In this document: positions 23,809 to 35,280 of the stretch, one piece after another
Numbering within the stretch: the first letter of the stretch is position 1
How the letters are laid out: every line of letters begins with the position of its first letter
DNA from: Membranipora membranacea
Lineage: Eukaryota > Bryozoa > Gymnolaemata > Cheilostomatida > Membraniporidae
Direction: 5' to 3'
Length of the DNA stretch: 64,000 nucleotides
Assembly (NCBI GenBank): GCA_914767715.1
Contig: OU612067.1
Location: forward strand, 18,729,001 to 18,793,000
Made by a program: the position numbers and the translations under genes
The notes under the pieces: model-generated
Told to the model about the DNA's origin: nothing
Database searches by the model: none
The model's input: only the letters and a program-made list of their open reading frames with translations

Positions 23809-26387
23809 ATGAAGCTGAAGTTTGCTGCAAATCTGAATTGGCTTTTCAAGGAGACCTCAGGATTTGCGGAGAGATATGGAGCTGCGGATGCTGCTGGGTT
23901 TACAGCTGTAGAGAGTGCAGATCCATATCAGCACAGCCTTGACGAGCTGGTAGCTGCTAAGAAGGCTGCTAATGTGGAGCATGTGCTCATGAATGCATGG
24001 CCTGGTAGGTTATATATAAGTGTGTGATAGGTATGTGAGCATTAGGGGAGCGATACAGTATAAATTGATCATTCCTTTTGTAATCTTTTATGTGAAGTGA
24101 CTGGAAACCTACTGCCTAAAATGAGCAGTTGGGATTCTTGATGAACAAACTAAATACTAGCACGATACAAATGGAAGAAATGTCAAAATACAAAACAATC
24201 ATAATGTTTTTGCGGCTACATTGTTACTTATACTCCTTTGAAAATATTTTATACTTTGAATACTTTAGGTGAAATATCCAAAGGAGAACTTGGACTGTCA
24301 GCTGTGCCTGGAAAGCAAAGTGTATTCAGAGAATGGTTGGATACCTCGATCAAGTATTGTGATGCGTTGAACTGTAGAAGGTTTGTGGCCTATTCTCTGT
24401 AATTCCTCATAATACCCAAACATTAGCAGAGGCTCAGTGTTTTTGTCAGAGTGATGCTAAATTTATAAGCAACCTTTCAGATGAAAGAAGTAATCTCTGA
24501 TTCCATGATACGAAAGATTTTGTTTGTACGACTATGCATAAGTTAAAAAGCGTCAATTTTAGGTTGCACATAATGGCCGGGCGTAAGACTGATGCACATA
24601 CCGAGGAAGAGATGAGATCTGTTTATGTAGATAATCTAAGATATGCTGCAGACAAACTCAGCAAACACAACATAACAGCTCTCATTGAACCTGTCAACTC
24701 TAGGATATCGGCACCAGGCTATTTTATGGACAGAGTTGATAAAGGTATTGTATAGTGTGCTATAAACCCTGGGTCGACAAATGATTGCACGTCTTTGGAT
24801 GCTGAATGAAATATTAATTTAGAAACAAATCTTTGCATGATAAGGCTATGTTTATATTACTTCCTTTTTTCTAACCAGTAAACGCAGACAATGTTCTTTT
24901 CTGAGGACTGCTAGCTTAGGCAAACACGAATGCATCTTTCTCTCACTGGTTCTTCAAGCTATAATCAGACCCGTTTCTATATTTACAGCCCTATCTGTGA
25001 TACAAGAAGTCAATCATCCCAACCTTAAACTTCAGATGGTCAGTATTCTTGTCATGAAGTAATACATGCAATATTAGTGGAATAATAATTTCCTTTTTTT
25101 GTACATTGACTCCCTGTATATACTGTGTAGTACTGCCCTGATTTCCAAAGGATTTCCTTACTAGTTTGGTTCCTGAACAACATCATTACATTACGTTACG
25201 AAAATAAACACAACATCACATACCCATCTTAGATATACCAGGTATAAATTGTTATAACCTTGCGAGCGTTAGTGCTACAGATGGCAGGTCAAGCGAGAAT
25301 GGTCATTAAGTTATTTCTTCTAATTTTTTATTTTCACCCAATGTTAGCTATTAGTATTTTATTTTTTTTATTTCAGGACCTCTTTCATGTGCAGATCATG
25401 CATGGTCATTTGACGGCCAATATCAAGCAGTATCTACCTTACATTGGTAAGTGGTAATGTGTGAAGGAAGGTGACACACTAAAAGTAACTTGGTAACCTA
25501 TCTGTCATATTGGAGTGGTGAGTGTTTCACATTCACTATCTATCTCGATTTGAGTCTACAGATTCTTGATTTACCTATCTTTAAACTGCCACTCCCCAAT
25601 TCTTTCCCAGCTGGACAGGGAAAGCTAAGCATGTTGCGAATCTTAGATATCCTCCAATAATCAATTTGATATGCCTGCTTACAAGGCAGGAAATTGCCCA
25701 ATGTGGTGCACAGAAGATATTTAATATGCATATTTTGTAGTTGTCCTATTAATATCAAGGAGTGGACAACTTAAGTTTCTTTCATCAATAATGTCTGAAG
25801 ACTTTCAATTGACTGCAGTTCTGAAGAACAGTGTGCTGAGCTAATTATGGCTTATTATGTTCATACCCTTTCTTGTGCAGGGCACATGCAGATAGCACAA
25901 GTCCCTGACAGACATGAACCCGATAGTTTGGGAGAGATTAATTTTCCTTACGTATTCAAATTATTGGAGGAGTTAGGATATGATGGCTACATAGGCCTGG
26001 AATACATCCCTGCAGGTATGATTTCACCATCTCTCAGCTTTCACAGCTATCTTATCTATACGATTTTCCATAACAATCAGCATATTGCCTCAGTTTCGAT
26101 GCTGCAATGAAGTACTGCTTGGGAATCAAATAAGATTGAAATTTGGTTTTGGAGAAGGTCTTTGAACACAGTAAGTGAATCCTGATTTTTTTGCGAGTAT
26201 ATCTATAGCTAATCAGCTTGTGTTTTTGTTGGTCGAAGACTTCCTAACATTAAGGTACTTCATATTACTCTGTAATGAGTGAAAGTACAAAATAATGATA
26301 GCAATAATGCTTTATTTCGCTACTCATTTTTTTGTAGGAGTAACCGGCGAAGGCCTTCAGTGGTTTAAAGACTACCTGAACAATTAG
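23809..26387 (+). CDS. HYI: Hydroxypyruvate isomerase-like protein
   Basis: A TIM-barrel sugar isomerase family member, thought to interconvert hydroxypyruvate and tartronate semialdehyde; the animal enzyme's physiological role is poorly defined. Exons 23809-24004, 24269-24380, 24563-24744, 24989-25038, 25377-25446, 25881-26015 and 26338-26387 (TAG 26385-26387) join by GT-AG to 264 aa; the human protein is slightly longer. It starts MKLKFAANLNWLF, the family's usual N-terminus. Glutamates expected at the active site are present: E145 in LIEPVNSR and E244 in GLEYIP. Metal-site segments are also visible: D181 in QMDLFHVQIMHG and the region around GHMQIAQVPDRHEP. It is probably cytosolic, as no leader is visible. 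No frame breaks were seen. Confidence 0.95.
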
Positions 26388-27103
26388 GTTGTGGAGGCAA
26401 ATTCGCAGCTGTCATTTTATTGCAGTCAATTTAGTTGTTATTTCTCAGTCTGCAGACAGAGATACCATATCATACTAGTTTTACTACTAGCTTACTACCG
26501 ACCAAACTGTTATGTTTACATTATAGTTTTAGTTATTTGTCATACATTTTTGCACTAGTTATTTTTAAGCAAATCCCCCAGTTCAGATGCTTTGCATTGC
26601 TTAATTTGTTCACCGCTTTCCAAGTAGCAGCTTTCTATCAAAATTTTATATACATTTGTCAAAATGTTTCACACTCAATACAACCAAACAAAACAGAATT
26701 ACTAGTAGTTGATCTTGCCCTAAATCCAGATACTTTCTACTTGTCTCCTACTTATAGTCATTTCTAGTTAACAAAGCTTTAGCAGTGAGAGACTGTTTGA
26801 TCCTCTCTGCATAGGTAAGTTACGTTTGCCATCATGTGTGTATACGAAGCTTTGTATCAAAGGGCGGCAGCCAAAATACAAAATGAAATTTGCCATCAAA
26901 TGCCGCCTTGGATAATTATCATCAACCTTTGATTTATATTTTTAAGTCCGCAGGTTTTTGTGTAACAGACTATTTGCCTGTTAACGATCCATGAAGAGCA
27001 AAAATGGTAGCACCAACTGAAATCAAACAAAATCGATGGTAAGTATTGTAGAAAGTACATTCATTGTGGTGCATTGCATTCAAATTGAAACCTTGCTTAA
27101 GGA

Positions 27104-27350
27104 GTAGGAGGTGGCTCAGTTGGTTAGAGCGCCGGTCCTTTAGTATGCAAATGTTCAAGGTCGTGGTTCAAATACCACTGCAGTCCATCGACTACTGGGG
27201 TTTGGTCGGCCCCCAGGTGTGCTCCGACCTGCCTGCAAGCAGATAGAAATCTGGCTCAGATATTGCGGCTTCGCCACTAATGCACTGATATTTCTCCGCC
27301 CACGCTTCGGGATGTGGCATGTGATAAGACATCTGATGTTTTATTTAAAT
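27104..27350 (+). mobile_element. tRNA-derived SINE, copy A
   Basis: Internal pol III promoter: A box TGGCTCAGTTGG near 27112-27123 and B box GGTTCAAATACC at 27165-27176. A non-tRNA body follows with CCCAGGTGTGCTCCGACCTG and CGCTTCGGGATGTGG. The 3' limit is uncertain. The words CCACATCCCGAAG near 46190 suggest a further fragment in reverse orientation in a PRMT5 intron. Confidence 0.75.
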
Positions 27351-29174
27351 GATGAAAAACACCCTTCCGGACCAATTTGTTGATTTAAATACCCTTTTGC
27401 ATGTTCAAAACAGTGCGGATGTGTATATTGGTGAAACCAATCCGGTAAAAATGTAATCGTTACATTACTGCAGAGACAGTCCTGGTCGATAACAGCCTTA
27501 GGTCGTGCTATACCGTGGTACTGCTCATCCTTGGATATAACCTTTTTCATATGATTTCGGAATGAAAAATCATGCGAAATTAGGGATTTGCACAATCTCA
27601 CTCTTAATGCAGGATAAGAGTGATTAAACAAGGTACATCATTATTATTTGTGAAATATTCACCTATTCCAACTTCAGCTCTCTTATCTGGTCACAAGAAA
27701 GAAGCCTGTACCAAAGTGACGTGTTAATGTCATGGAAGTATTGTTGATTGTGAGTTATCTGCTCCTTATTTATTCCATTGAACTGAACCATACCTAACAA
27801 GTTTTAATACTGAGGGTGGTGCATTTGCAGCTGGTGATCTAATACAGTAACAGATTCAATAGATCTCATGTGAATTCCTCTGAATCCTTATACCAAACCC
27901 TTATATGGCAATAAAGTACCAATTCTGATGTGATAATTATGACTTGTAGGTTACCAACAAAATATCATCAATACTAACACTTCATGCTGCATCAAAAAGA
28001 GCTCATACATATGTTCAAACTCTGTATTTAGCCGAATCTGCAGGAGTTAGATAATTTAATGTGAATCAAGCTGTGAAATTACTGTGTTTTCACTCTTGTG
28101 ACACTTCAGTGTTGTATTTTTCACAGCGCAGTCTGGTATGCTTGAGGGTAATTCTCAGGTGCTGGAGGCTAAAGATCATTTTATATTGGAAGATAGGAGG
28201 TTAACAGCTTTGCTGAGCCTCCATAATATAAATATATAATATAATATAAATAAAGAGAGTATAAAATTCCAATGGATTTGCAATATGCATCCACCTACAA
28301 GCATGGTAATTTTTTTTGTCTGTTGCCACATAGATTGATCCTTATTTTGTGATTTAAGATTATCTATAACAAAAAATGGCAGGATTGATGCAAAAAACCC
28401 ACAATTCTCCAATCATGTCCCCATCAGTGTGGTTCTCATAGCAAAATAATACTCCATTTGAAATCCAATAATCTGATGATTCACATTCCTTTGTCTTCAT
28501 TTTACTGATTGTATCCACTATATTTCCAGTAATTTTCAAGAAGTTTCATAACTTGATGTCTCAGTTTTACTATCTTATTCCGCTTGTAGAGACACGCAGT
28601 CTGATACTCTTAGCTGGTGATTGTGTCACTGATAATCTACTCTACTGTATATAACATACGGGTACGAAATAAGGGTCCTAGGGTGAGATAGTGTTAAATC
28701 ATGCTACTCTTAGATAATGTAAACAACCTCCCCCACCCTGAACCGAGTGACCCAGTGGCTCCGTGTTTGTCTTCTTATCTTACTTGTCTCCTTGCACTGT
28801 CTCAGAGCGCTGTAAACTTTGGACTGTTACACAAACTTATGCTAACTTTGGACTAAGCTGAGAAATATTGTATTAATTGACAACAGTATTAGTGTACTTT
28901 ATTTTTTATCAGTCGCTTCTAAATAGATTAGAATATTCCGGACTCTTTGAATGCCTAGGTGTCTCCCTGCACAGTACTAGCCTTGTCATGCTGGGTACAC
29001 TGTAAGAAGTGGCCGGATGACAAGATTAACTTGGTGGATGAAGTCTTCATGAATTAGATATACTAGATTATTCACTGTGGGCTACAGTGATTTACATCTG
29101 TGTATTATTACATAATCCCTTCCCCTACTCCACATATGCACTGTTCGAACTAAGTGACATCCTTATTTTGCAGG

Positions 29175-29250
29175 GTCGGATAGCTCTGAAGTCTGAGTTG
29201 TTGATGGATGGCGTGCTGTATATTATAGCTCTTCGTCCATATGGCTACTG
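29175..29250 (+). other. Possible orphan terminal exon
   Basis: A good acceptor (TTATTTTGCAG) is followed by one open frame of about 25 codons ending RPYGY and TGA; the other two frames stop early. No partner exon or family was recognised. It could easily be chance. Confidence 0.2.
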
Positions 29251-30675
29251 AACAATGACTGTGAGCAATATTTACTGATTTCATGGAACACTTATACCAT
29301 CCTGTCTCGTTATTTATAGAGTACGGAAGATATGAGACAAACTTTAGCTAATCGGAAGTTTGTGTGCACAGGAGTCATTGTCATCTTCAATCTTACTCTA
29401 ATGTTTGCTTATCTAGAGTGATCTAAACTTAAAATCAATGATTTCATTGAATAATTAAACAAAGTGTGGAATTTGGGAAGAATTTTGCGTCACATTGCAT
29501 GTATACAAAAGCAGTGATAGCGATGAGAGGTTGAATTACAATGCTCCCACAATAGCCAATAGCTATTGATTAAAAACTTTCTATCTCAAAAAACCTTATG
29601 AAGAACCCCGAATTATTAGAAGTAAAATACCTATTCTAATATGTGACATAATAGGTAATATTTATTTTTCACCAGGCAATTTCTGACTCAAATTAAGATA
29701 TTATCTAAATTCTTTTTAATTGATCAAAACCTCCTCAATTCATCACTATTTAGTGAACAACAACAAAAAACAATGAATTCTGTAGGAGTTTTGCAACAGC
29801 TCCAATTTTCTATTGGTAAGATCCCTATAGGTTTCAAAATTTGGAGTCTTTCCCTGCATTGACAAAAGCTTAGATCTGTTACATACATTTTACTCTTACG
29901 TGTCTAATGCAATTGATTGAAATATTGGGTATACTCCTGGGCTGATTTTTTGTATACTTGATACACTCTCGTTGATCACTAAATATGTTAGGCTGGTAAG
30001 GTAATACCAGTGAAGGAATAACACTTTAAGCCACATGTGTGTTTGAAACATGACACTCAGGTCGTAATGTTTCCTGTATCAAAGGGAGTTGAGCTCTAGC
30101 AATGGAGGGAACTTAATTTCGTAATGTTTCTGATATTATTGTCTGTCCGGAATATTATGATTGCCATGAGGGGGCAATTTGACTGACCGAGTTACCGCTT
30201 AATTACACGTTTATAACTGGACAGACCTTGTAATTTTGTGTTTTTATTGATATAGCTGTGTACAGTTCAAAGAACTATGATCATCTACTCTACGTCAAAC
30301 AACTTATTTAAATTGTTATGAATGTTGTGTCTTGCACCTACAAACCCACACTATCTAGCTGGACACTTCATAATTTTTCCAGAGGAAATTGGATAATTTT
30401 TTTAATATCATAAACATAAACATACCAATTTAGAAAATTATCTTCCTTTCCAGATGTGATCAAAAATTGCACAGGGTTACGCAAAAAGAACAATAAATAG
30501 TTTATGCAGTAACAGCTTATAAGTTAAAACAAGAATTGCACAGTCTCTGATCAAACTGAAAATACTGTTCGGGCCTACAAGAATATCAAAGCATAAATGA
30601 TGTTGTTTCTCCTCCACCTAATTTTCAGTAAATTAAAGGCATTCATGATAATTAGTTTCATTTCATATATGCTAA

Positions 30676-30810
30676 CTGTGGCGTGGCGTACTACAGAACG
30701 TTCTCTCTCTGATTCTAGCTGTGGCGTGGCGTGGCGTACTACAGAACGTTCTCTCTCTGATTCTAGCTGTGGCGTGGCGTACTACAGAATGTTCTCTCTC
30801 TGATCCTCAG
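30676..30810. repeat. Tandem repeat, three units of about 43-48 bp
   Basis: Each unit contains GTGGCGTGGCGTACTACAGA followed by A(C/T)GTTCTCTCTCTGAT. The middle unit has an extra GTGGC step. Confidence 0.85.
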
Positions 30811-31296
30811 GCTTCAACTACCAAGGAGGATTGAATACTCTGGCCCAACCTACCACCTGCGGCTACAAAAAAAATCAGGATGTATTCAAAGAGTCGTGTT
30901 TCTAGTTTGTTACGAAAGAAACTGACTCATAAGTCACCTGCTGACTAGGCGATATACGATATCCGATATGTTATAAGTCTTTACTGTTCTCAGCTCGTGA
31001 GATGAATGCGTGTGAGTGTTACACATGTTATCATGAGTTACGGATTAAGGTATGAATTTCACCTTCTGTCCTAGTTATTGGTCTAAATATATGAGATAAA
31101 ATACACAATAATGCATTCTCATCACCGCCATAGCTGTAATGTAAATAAAAGTGAGTATTGGACTAAAAATATACACTATATGATGTCAATCGGGTACACT
31201 TCAAAGAGTGAAGAGCTCTTGTGTCAATAAAACGTAACTTATATGATTTAGCAGATTTTCATTGTCTGACCTATGGATATGCCTAAATGTGACGAT

Positions 31297-31434
31297 AGCA
31301 GATTTTCATCCATACAAATCAACCCAAAACTTCCTGAAAAAAGGCGTACTGACCACCAACTATGATAGCAGATTTTCATCGATACAAATTTCCCCATACT
31401 CCTGAGAGGAAGTTTACTGACCGTCAACTATGGC
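31297..31434. repeat. Diverged tandem duplication of about 68 bp
   Basis: Both halves begin GATAGCAGATTTTCATC and end ACTGACC(A/G)(C/T)CAACTAT, with scattered differences between. A shorter partial match, GCAGATTTTCATTG, lies just upstream near 31251. Confidence 0.75.
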
Positions 31435-32271
31435 TTGCCATTTTTGATAGGCTTTAGCAATTTTTTGAGCAAAACGTAACATTGCTGCAGATTTTGAGTT
31501 GTTCTGAGGGTGTGGATGGTTTAAGTTGATATTGATCTAGGGGAGTTATTGCAGCACCCTGTTACGGATTGATCCTCACAGTAAGGTGTGTCTGCATACA
31601 GTATATTACATGACTAATTACTATGCTGACTCTCAAATACATGAGCGTGACAAATATAAGATCTGGTAGCAAACTTACTGAATGAATCACACTCCATTGT
31701 TTAATTAGACTTTATTGTGTAAGTTAGATCCCAGGGTCCCTCCCTTATGCGTTCCCTATCTGGGAGTGCAGCTACCAGATTGATTGGTTGGCTGATGCAC
31801 AGAGTTGTTAGTCTAGAAGTACTTTGAATTATATAACAGTTGAAAGTCACATTGCGACACTCAGAAATAACCTGTTCAGTGGATTACAAATGAATCACAT
31901 CTAACCCATCATTGCTCTCTGTACTTCAATTAAAGCGATTGCAGAAGAAGCAGTGATTCCTTCACATTGACGAGTCTGAGACGGTAATTATGGTCAATGT
32001 AGGGGTACCAAATTACTATTGTTTGGGTTCATCTCGGTATTGGGTGGGAATTAAAGTTCATTCACAAAGATCCTGCGCAACATCTCGAGCAGGGCTAAAT
32101 TTCATTGCATTATCTAGGTGTTACAGCATTGGTCTTGGTAAGACTTGATGATAAAGTTTTCGGCACCAGTTCCTTGTAGCTATGCCACACCCATGGGCCT
32201 CGTATCCATGTTGTGCCCTCAGCAACAACACAATATTTTCTTGCTGGAGATTGTCAGATACTCAAAATTCC

Positions 32272-32515
32272 AGGCAGGGTGGGTGGCGTAGTGGTTAGGA
32301 TTCGGGCTTCTCAATCTTAGAGTTGCAGTTTCGGATCCTGGTCACTACCCATTCTGCTAAAGGAGGTGAGCTCTCCGAACAATAGCCTAGCTTGCCCACT
32401 CCTACCTTGTACAGGAGTGCGCTAAATAGATGTGATGAATCTTATGTAAGCATATTCTCATTGGCCCGAAAGGGCATTGAATAGCAAATAAAAGTTGATA
32501 TTATTATTATTATTC
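32272..32515 (+). mobile_element. tRNA-derived SINE, copy B, with (ATT)n tail
   Basis: A box TGGCGTAGTGG at 32284-32294 and B box-like GTTTCGGATCC at 32328-32338. The tRNA-unrelated body includes GCCCGAAAGGGCATTGAATA, and the element ends in a (TTA)n tail, a classic SINE terminus. The body differs from copy A, so this is a second family. Confidence 0.82.
32502..32515. repeat. (TTA)n SINE tail
   Basis: Simple TTA repeat at the 3' end of SINE copy B. Confidence 0.85.
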
Positions 32516-33761
32516 CAACTTCAGTTTTAGTTCCCAAAAATGTCTGCAATTGTTAAAAACATGGTGGACTTATCGGATGCAGATAATGCTCACATGAACC
32601 AGGGAGGGTGGGACACCCTCCCTGCATGAACTGATGTAGCTTAATACTTGGCTTTTTCATACTGACTTTGCTGTTTTGAATATTCTTATTTTAACCTGTT
32701 ACTAACCCTCATTTTGCTTGCATCTAGGAAGACTTTCAGGAATTTTTACATAGCGCTCGAGCCGAGTAAGTAGTGTTTCAGCAGTAAGCAGTGTTAGGAA
32801 CAGCTTTCTAAGCCGGTAAAAATCACACTTATGTCTTTTAGTCTAGAAAATCATATTCTGATTGTCTCTATTGCTTCAGATTTCATTCATGCATAACAAA
32901 CACATCTAATTAATTAGGTGTTTTGGAGATGGTAAAGTTGTCCCCACCACCAGGAAACATAATTAGAGAAGATAATCCCTCAAACAACAGTACATTGGAG
33001 CAGGGATTTGAGTAGCCTGTCTTGGAGAGGTTTATCAAGATGATTATGGACATGATAAGGTCATCATAATTGTTATATAATTGAGGAAGGTTGTTCATAT
33101 TTTGATCTTCAGCTTTTGTGGTTTTCCCATAAGGAGAACAATCATCTCCCACTATAGTGAATCTTTTAATCATGTCGCAATTGTCATAGGTTTGTTTCTA
33201 GAAGCACTTCTTTGCATGAATCATCAAAATCACTCGAAGCCTTTATCTTTGACCACAAGGTCTGTGTGGTTTTTTGCTATTTTCCTCAGTGATTCTTAAT
33301 ACATTGACATAGAAGAGAGATAGAATTTCAAATTTATGTTATTTTTAATTGTGTTTCTAACGTTTTATCAAAAATATAATCAGTGTTTTAAATATAACAT
33401 AATCATGTTTCTCGGTGACACATTATGCCGAAACTTGACTTGTGTGAGCACAGTAGAAAAAGCACCATTTCAGAAAGTATTATGTAACCAAGTCAACAAA
33501 AACCCATACAAGAGTTTCACAACCAACCAACCTGTCCGCCAGCAGTCAGGCTTCAAAAAAAAAAAGGGAAAAGAGGACAACTAGAAAAAGGTTCCAAGTA
33601 TTGCATTTTTGAAAATATATAATCTGTTATTTGTTATGTACAAAATCTACAATTATTTTGGTGTTTGAGCCAAAAGGTGAAAAAATAAATAGTTATATAG
33701 AAAGCAGTATAGACGAGAAGCAGTGTAGTTATCGTTGGTAATACATCTCAGCACGTCATGT

Positions 33762-35114
33762 TTACATATGACGTTTCATGTGCAGACTGAGGTGATCGCT
33801 TCGGCTGAATGCTCTCTCGCACAGTTGGCAGGCGAATGGTCGCTCGCCTGAGTGTTTGCGGTAGTGTCGGGTTAGCTCATCACTTCTGGCGAATCTCCAG
33901 CCGCAGCTCTTCTCTGGACACTTGTAGGGTTTCTCTCCAGTGTGAGATCGGAGATGAGCCTTCAGGTGTGATGATTTGCTGTATGTTTTACCACAGCCAT
34001 CTTGTGGGCAGGTGTGGATTGTGACCTTCTTTGGGTATGTTGTTCTTCTGCCTCTTCGTTTCTTAACTGGCTCAGGTTTGGCGGTCTGGTTGTCAGTAGT
34101 TGGGGATACTGGAGGGCTAGGTAGGATGTGTGGGTAGGCTGTGGGGGCAGTAGTCACCTGTGGGTGGATTGGCAGAGCAGCTGGATGTGGCATATAGAAG
34201 GTATCTGGTGAGCTTGGTGGAGTACACATGCCTGCTGCGTTGAACTGTGGTGGCTGCATTGTTGGCATCATAGTGTAAGGTGAGTGAGGGAAGACAGGTG
34301 TGGTAGAGCAGGTGTGCTGAGGAGGCTGATTGATGTAAGGTTTGTACTCTACTGGTGAAATCGGCGGAGTTCCGCAGCAGTGCTGTGGATGTTGTACTGT
34401 CGACATGTTGATTGGTGATTGTTGTGACATCTTGTTAAAGTCATGGATGAACTGTGGCACGTTACTGAATGTGCTTTCATAGTCAAAGTTGAGAGACTCA
34501 AAGTTATGAGTGTCATAGTGTACATTTGTTGGCTCTTGTTTAACTTGTTGGAGGAGAGCTTTCTTCTGCGAATCTTCCTCGTAGAGGGAGCTTGTGCTTG
34601 TGATGAAGTCTAGCAGATCTTCGGATAGCTCGAGATCATCAGGTAGTGGACAGGGTGAGAACTGAGTTTCGCTGTCACATCTCTCGAACTCCATCGGTCG
34701 CTGTGCTGTATGGTCATGTATCAACTCATCAATCTGCACAAAAGAAGAACAGACACTTATAAGTCATAATGCTTGATGACAGAGGAAAGACAACTCTTCA
34801 GATTTGAAGCCAGTTTGTAATGCATAATATGATACAATATCACATCAATGCCATACATGATATGTTACTGTACCCATGTAGCAAGCAGTTATGATTGTAG
34901 CTGCATATGAGACTACGTTTCGTATGTAACAAGACCCTCTACAGTCTTGGCTTTCACATCGGACAACGCACAGAATAACAAAGCGTACAATGCATCTATT
35001 ATAAATACAGAAGGCAAGATATCAAAGTTAAATGAAGTATTAGATGCTTACCGATGATTTGAAATCCATTGATAAGTCTGCAGGTCCTCTACCAAAGAAC
35101 AGTGTTGAATCCAT
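33762..35114 (-). CDS. KLF2/4: Kruppel-like factor, KLF2/4 type
   Basis: Nuclear transcription factor of the KLF1/2/4 group that binds CACCC/GC boxes. Two coding exons: 35052-35114 (21 codons, starting [10 protein letters not shown]) and 33762-34733, joined in phase 0, giving 344 aa. The three C2H2 fingers occupy the last 85 or so residues. DNA-contact positions are those of KLFs: finger 1 K-H-A ([10 protein letters not shown]), finger 2 R-E-R ([10 protein letters not shown]), finger 3 R-H-L ([10 protein letters not shown]). The chain ends HMKRHM, as KLF2/4 end in HMKRH plus one residue. Upstream are an acidic patch [13 protein letters not shown] (likely activation domain), VKQEP (sumoylation consensus), Pro/Ser-rich linkers and a basic KKRRGRR nuclear signal. 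The finger region is in one exon. Confidence 0.93.
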
Positions 35115-35215
35115 CTTGAAATTTTCTAGAGTTTTGTGAAACATGGACCAGCCAGATCAACTTTAGGTATACAAGTGATCCACACTCTAATCAAAATCAG
35201 GAACCTCAGGGCAAC

Positions 35216-35280
35216 TCTATGACGTATGATTATTCATTAGCCAATCAGATTGCCTGGCTATTTATAGAAGGTATATAAAG
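35216..35280 (-). promoter_or_regulatory. KLF promoter region with MEF2 consensus/TATA, CCAAT and CRE-like sites
   Basis: CTATTTATAG at 35258-35267 is a perfect, self-complementary-core MEF2 site (YTAWWWWTAR); read on the gene strand it also contains TATAAATA. A second TATA-like TATATAAAG is at 35272-35280. CCAATCAG lies at 35241-35248 and a CRE half-like TGACGTA at 35220-35226. The KLF start codon is about 145 bp further along. The transcription start is not determined. Confidence 0.6.

Larger units (their letters stand above)
26388..33761. other. Long gene-poor interval between HYI and KLF
   Basis: 7.4 kb with no gene I can support. Holds HYI 3' UTR, a tRNA-derived SINE (about 27104-27350), another SINE (32272-32515), a three-unit tandem repeat (30676-30810) and a diverged tandem duplication (31297-31434). 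A possible orphan terminal exon lies at 29175-29250. The rightmost part is 3' UTR of the leftward KLF gene, with AU-rich ATTTA on its strand near 33687. Confidence 0.6.

Noticed and set aside
26435-26767. 110-codon ORF downstream of HYI
   Set aside because: Within the HYI 3' UTR/flank, Leu/Phe/Ser-rich composition typical of AT-rich chance frames, no splice context.
33809-34024. 71-codon plus-strand ORF
   Set aside because: Antisense shadow of the KLF zinc-finger region.
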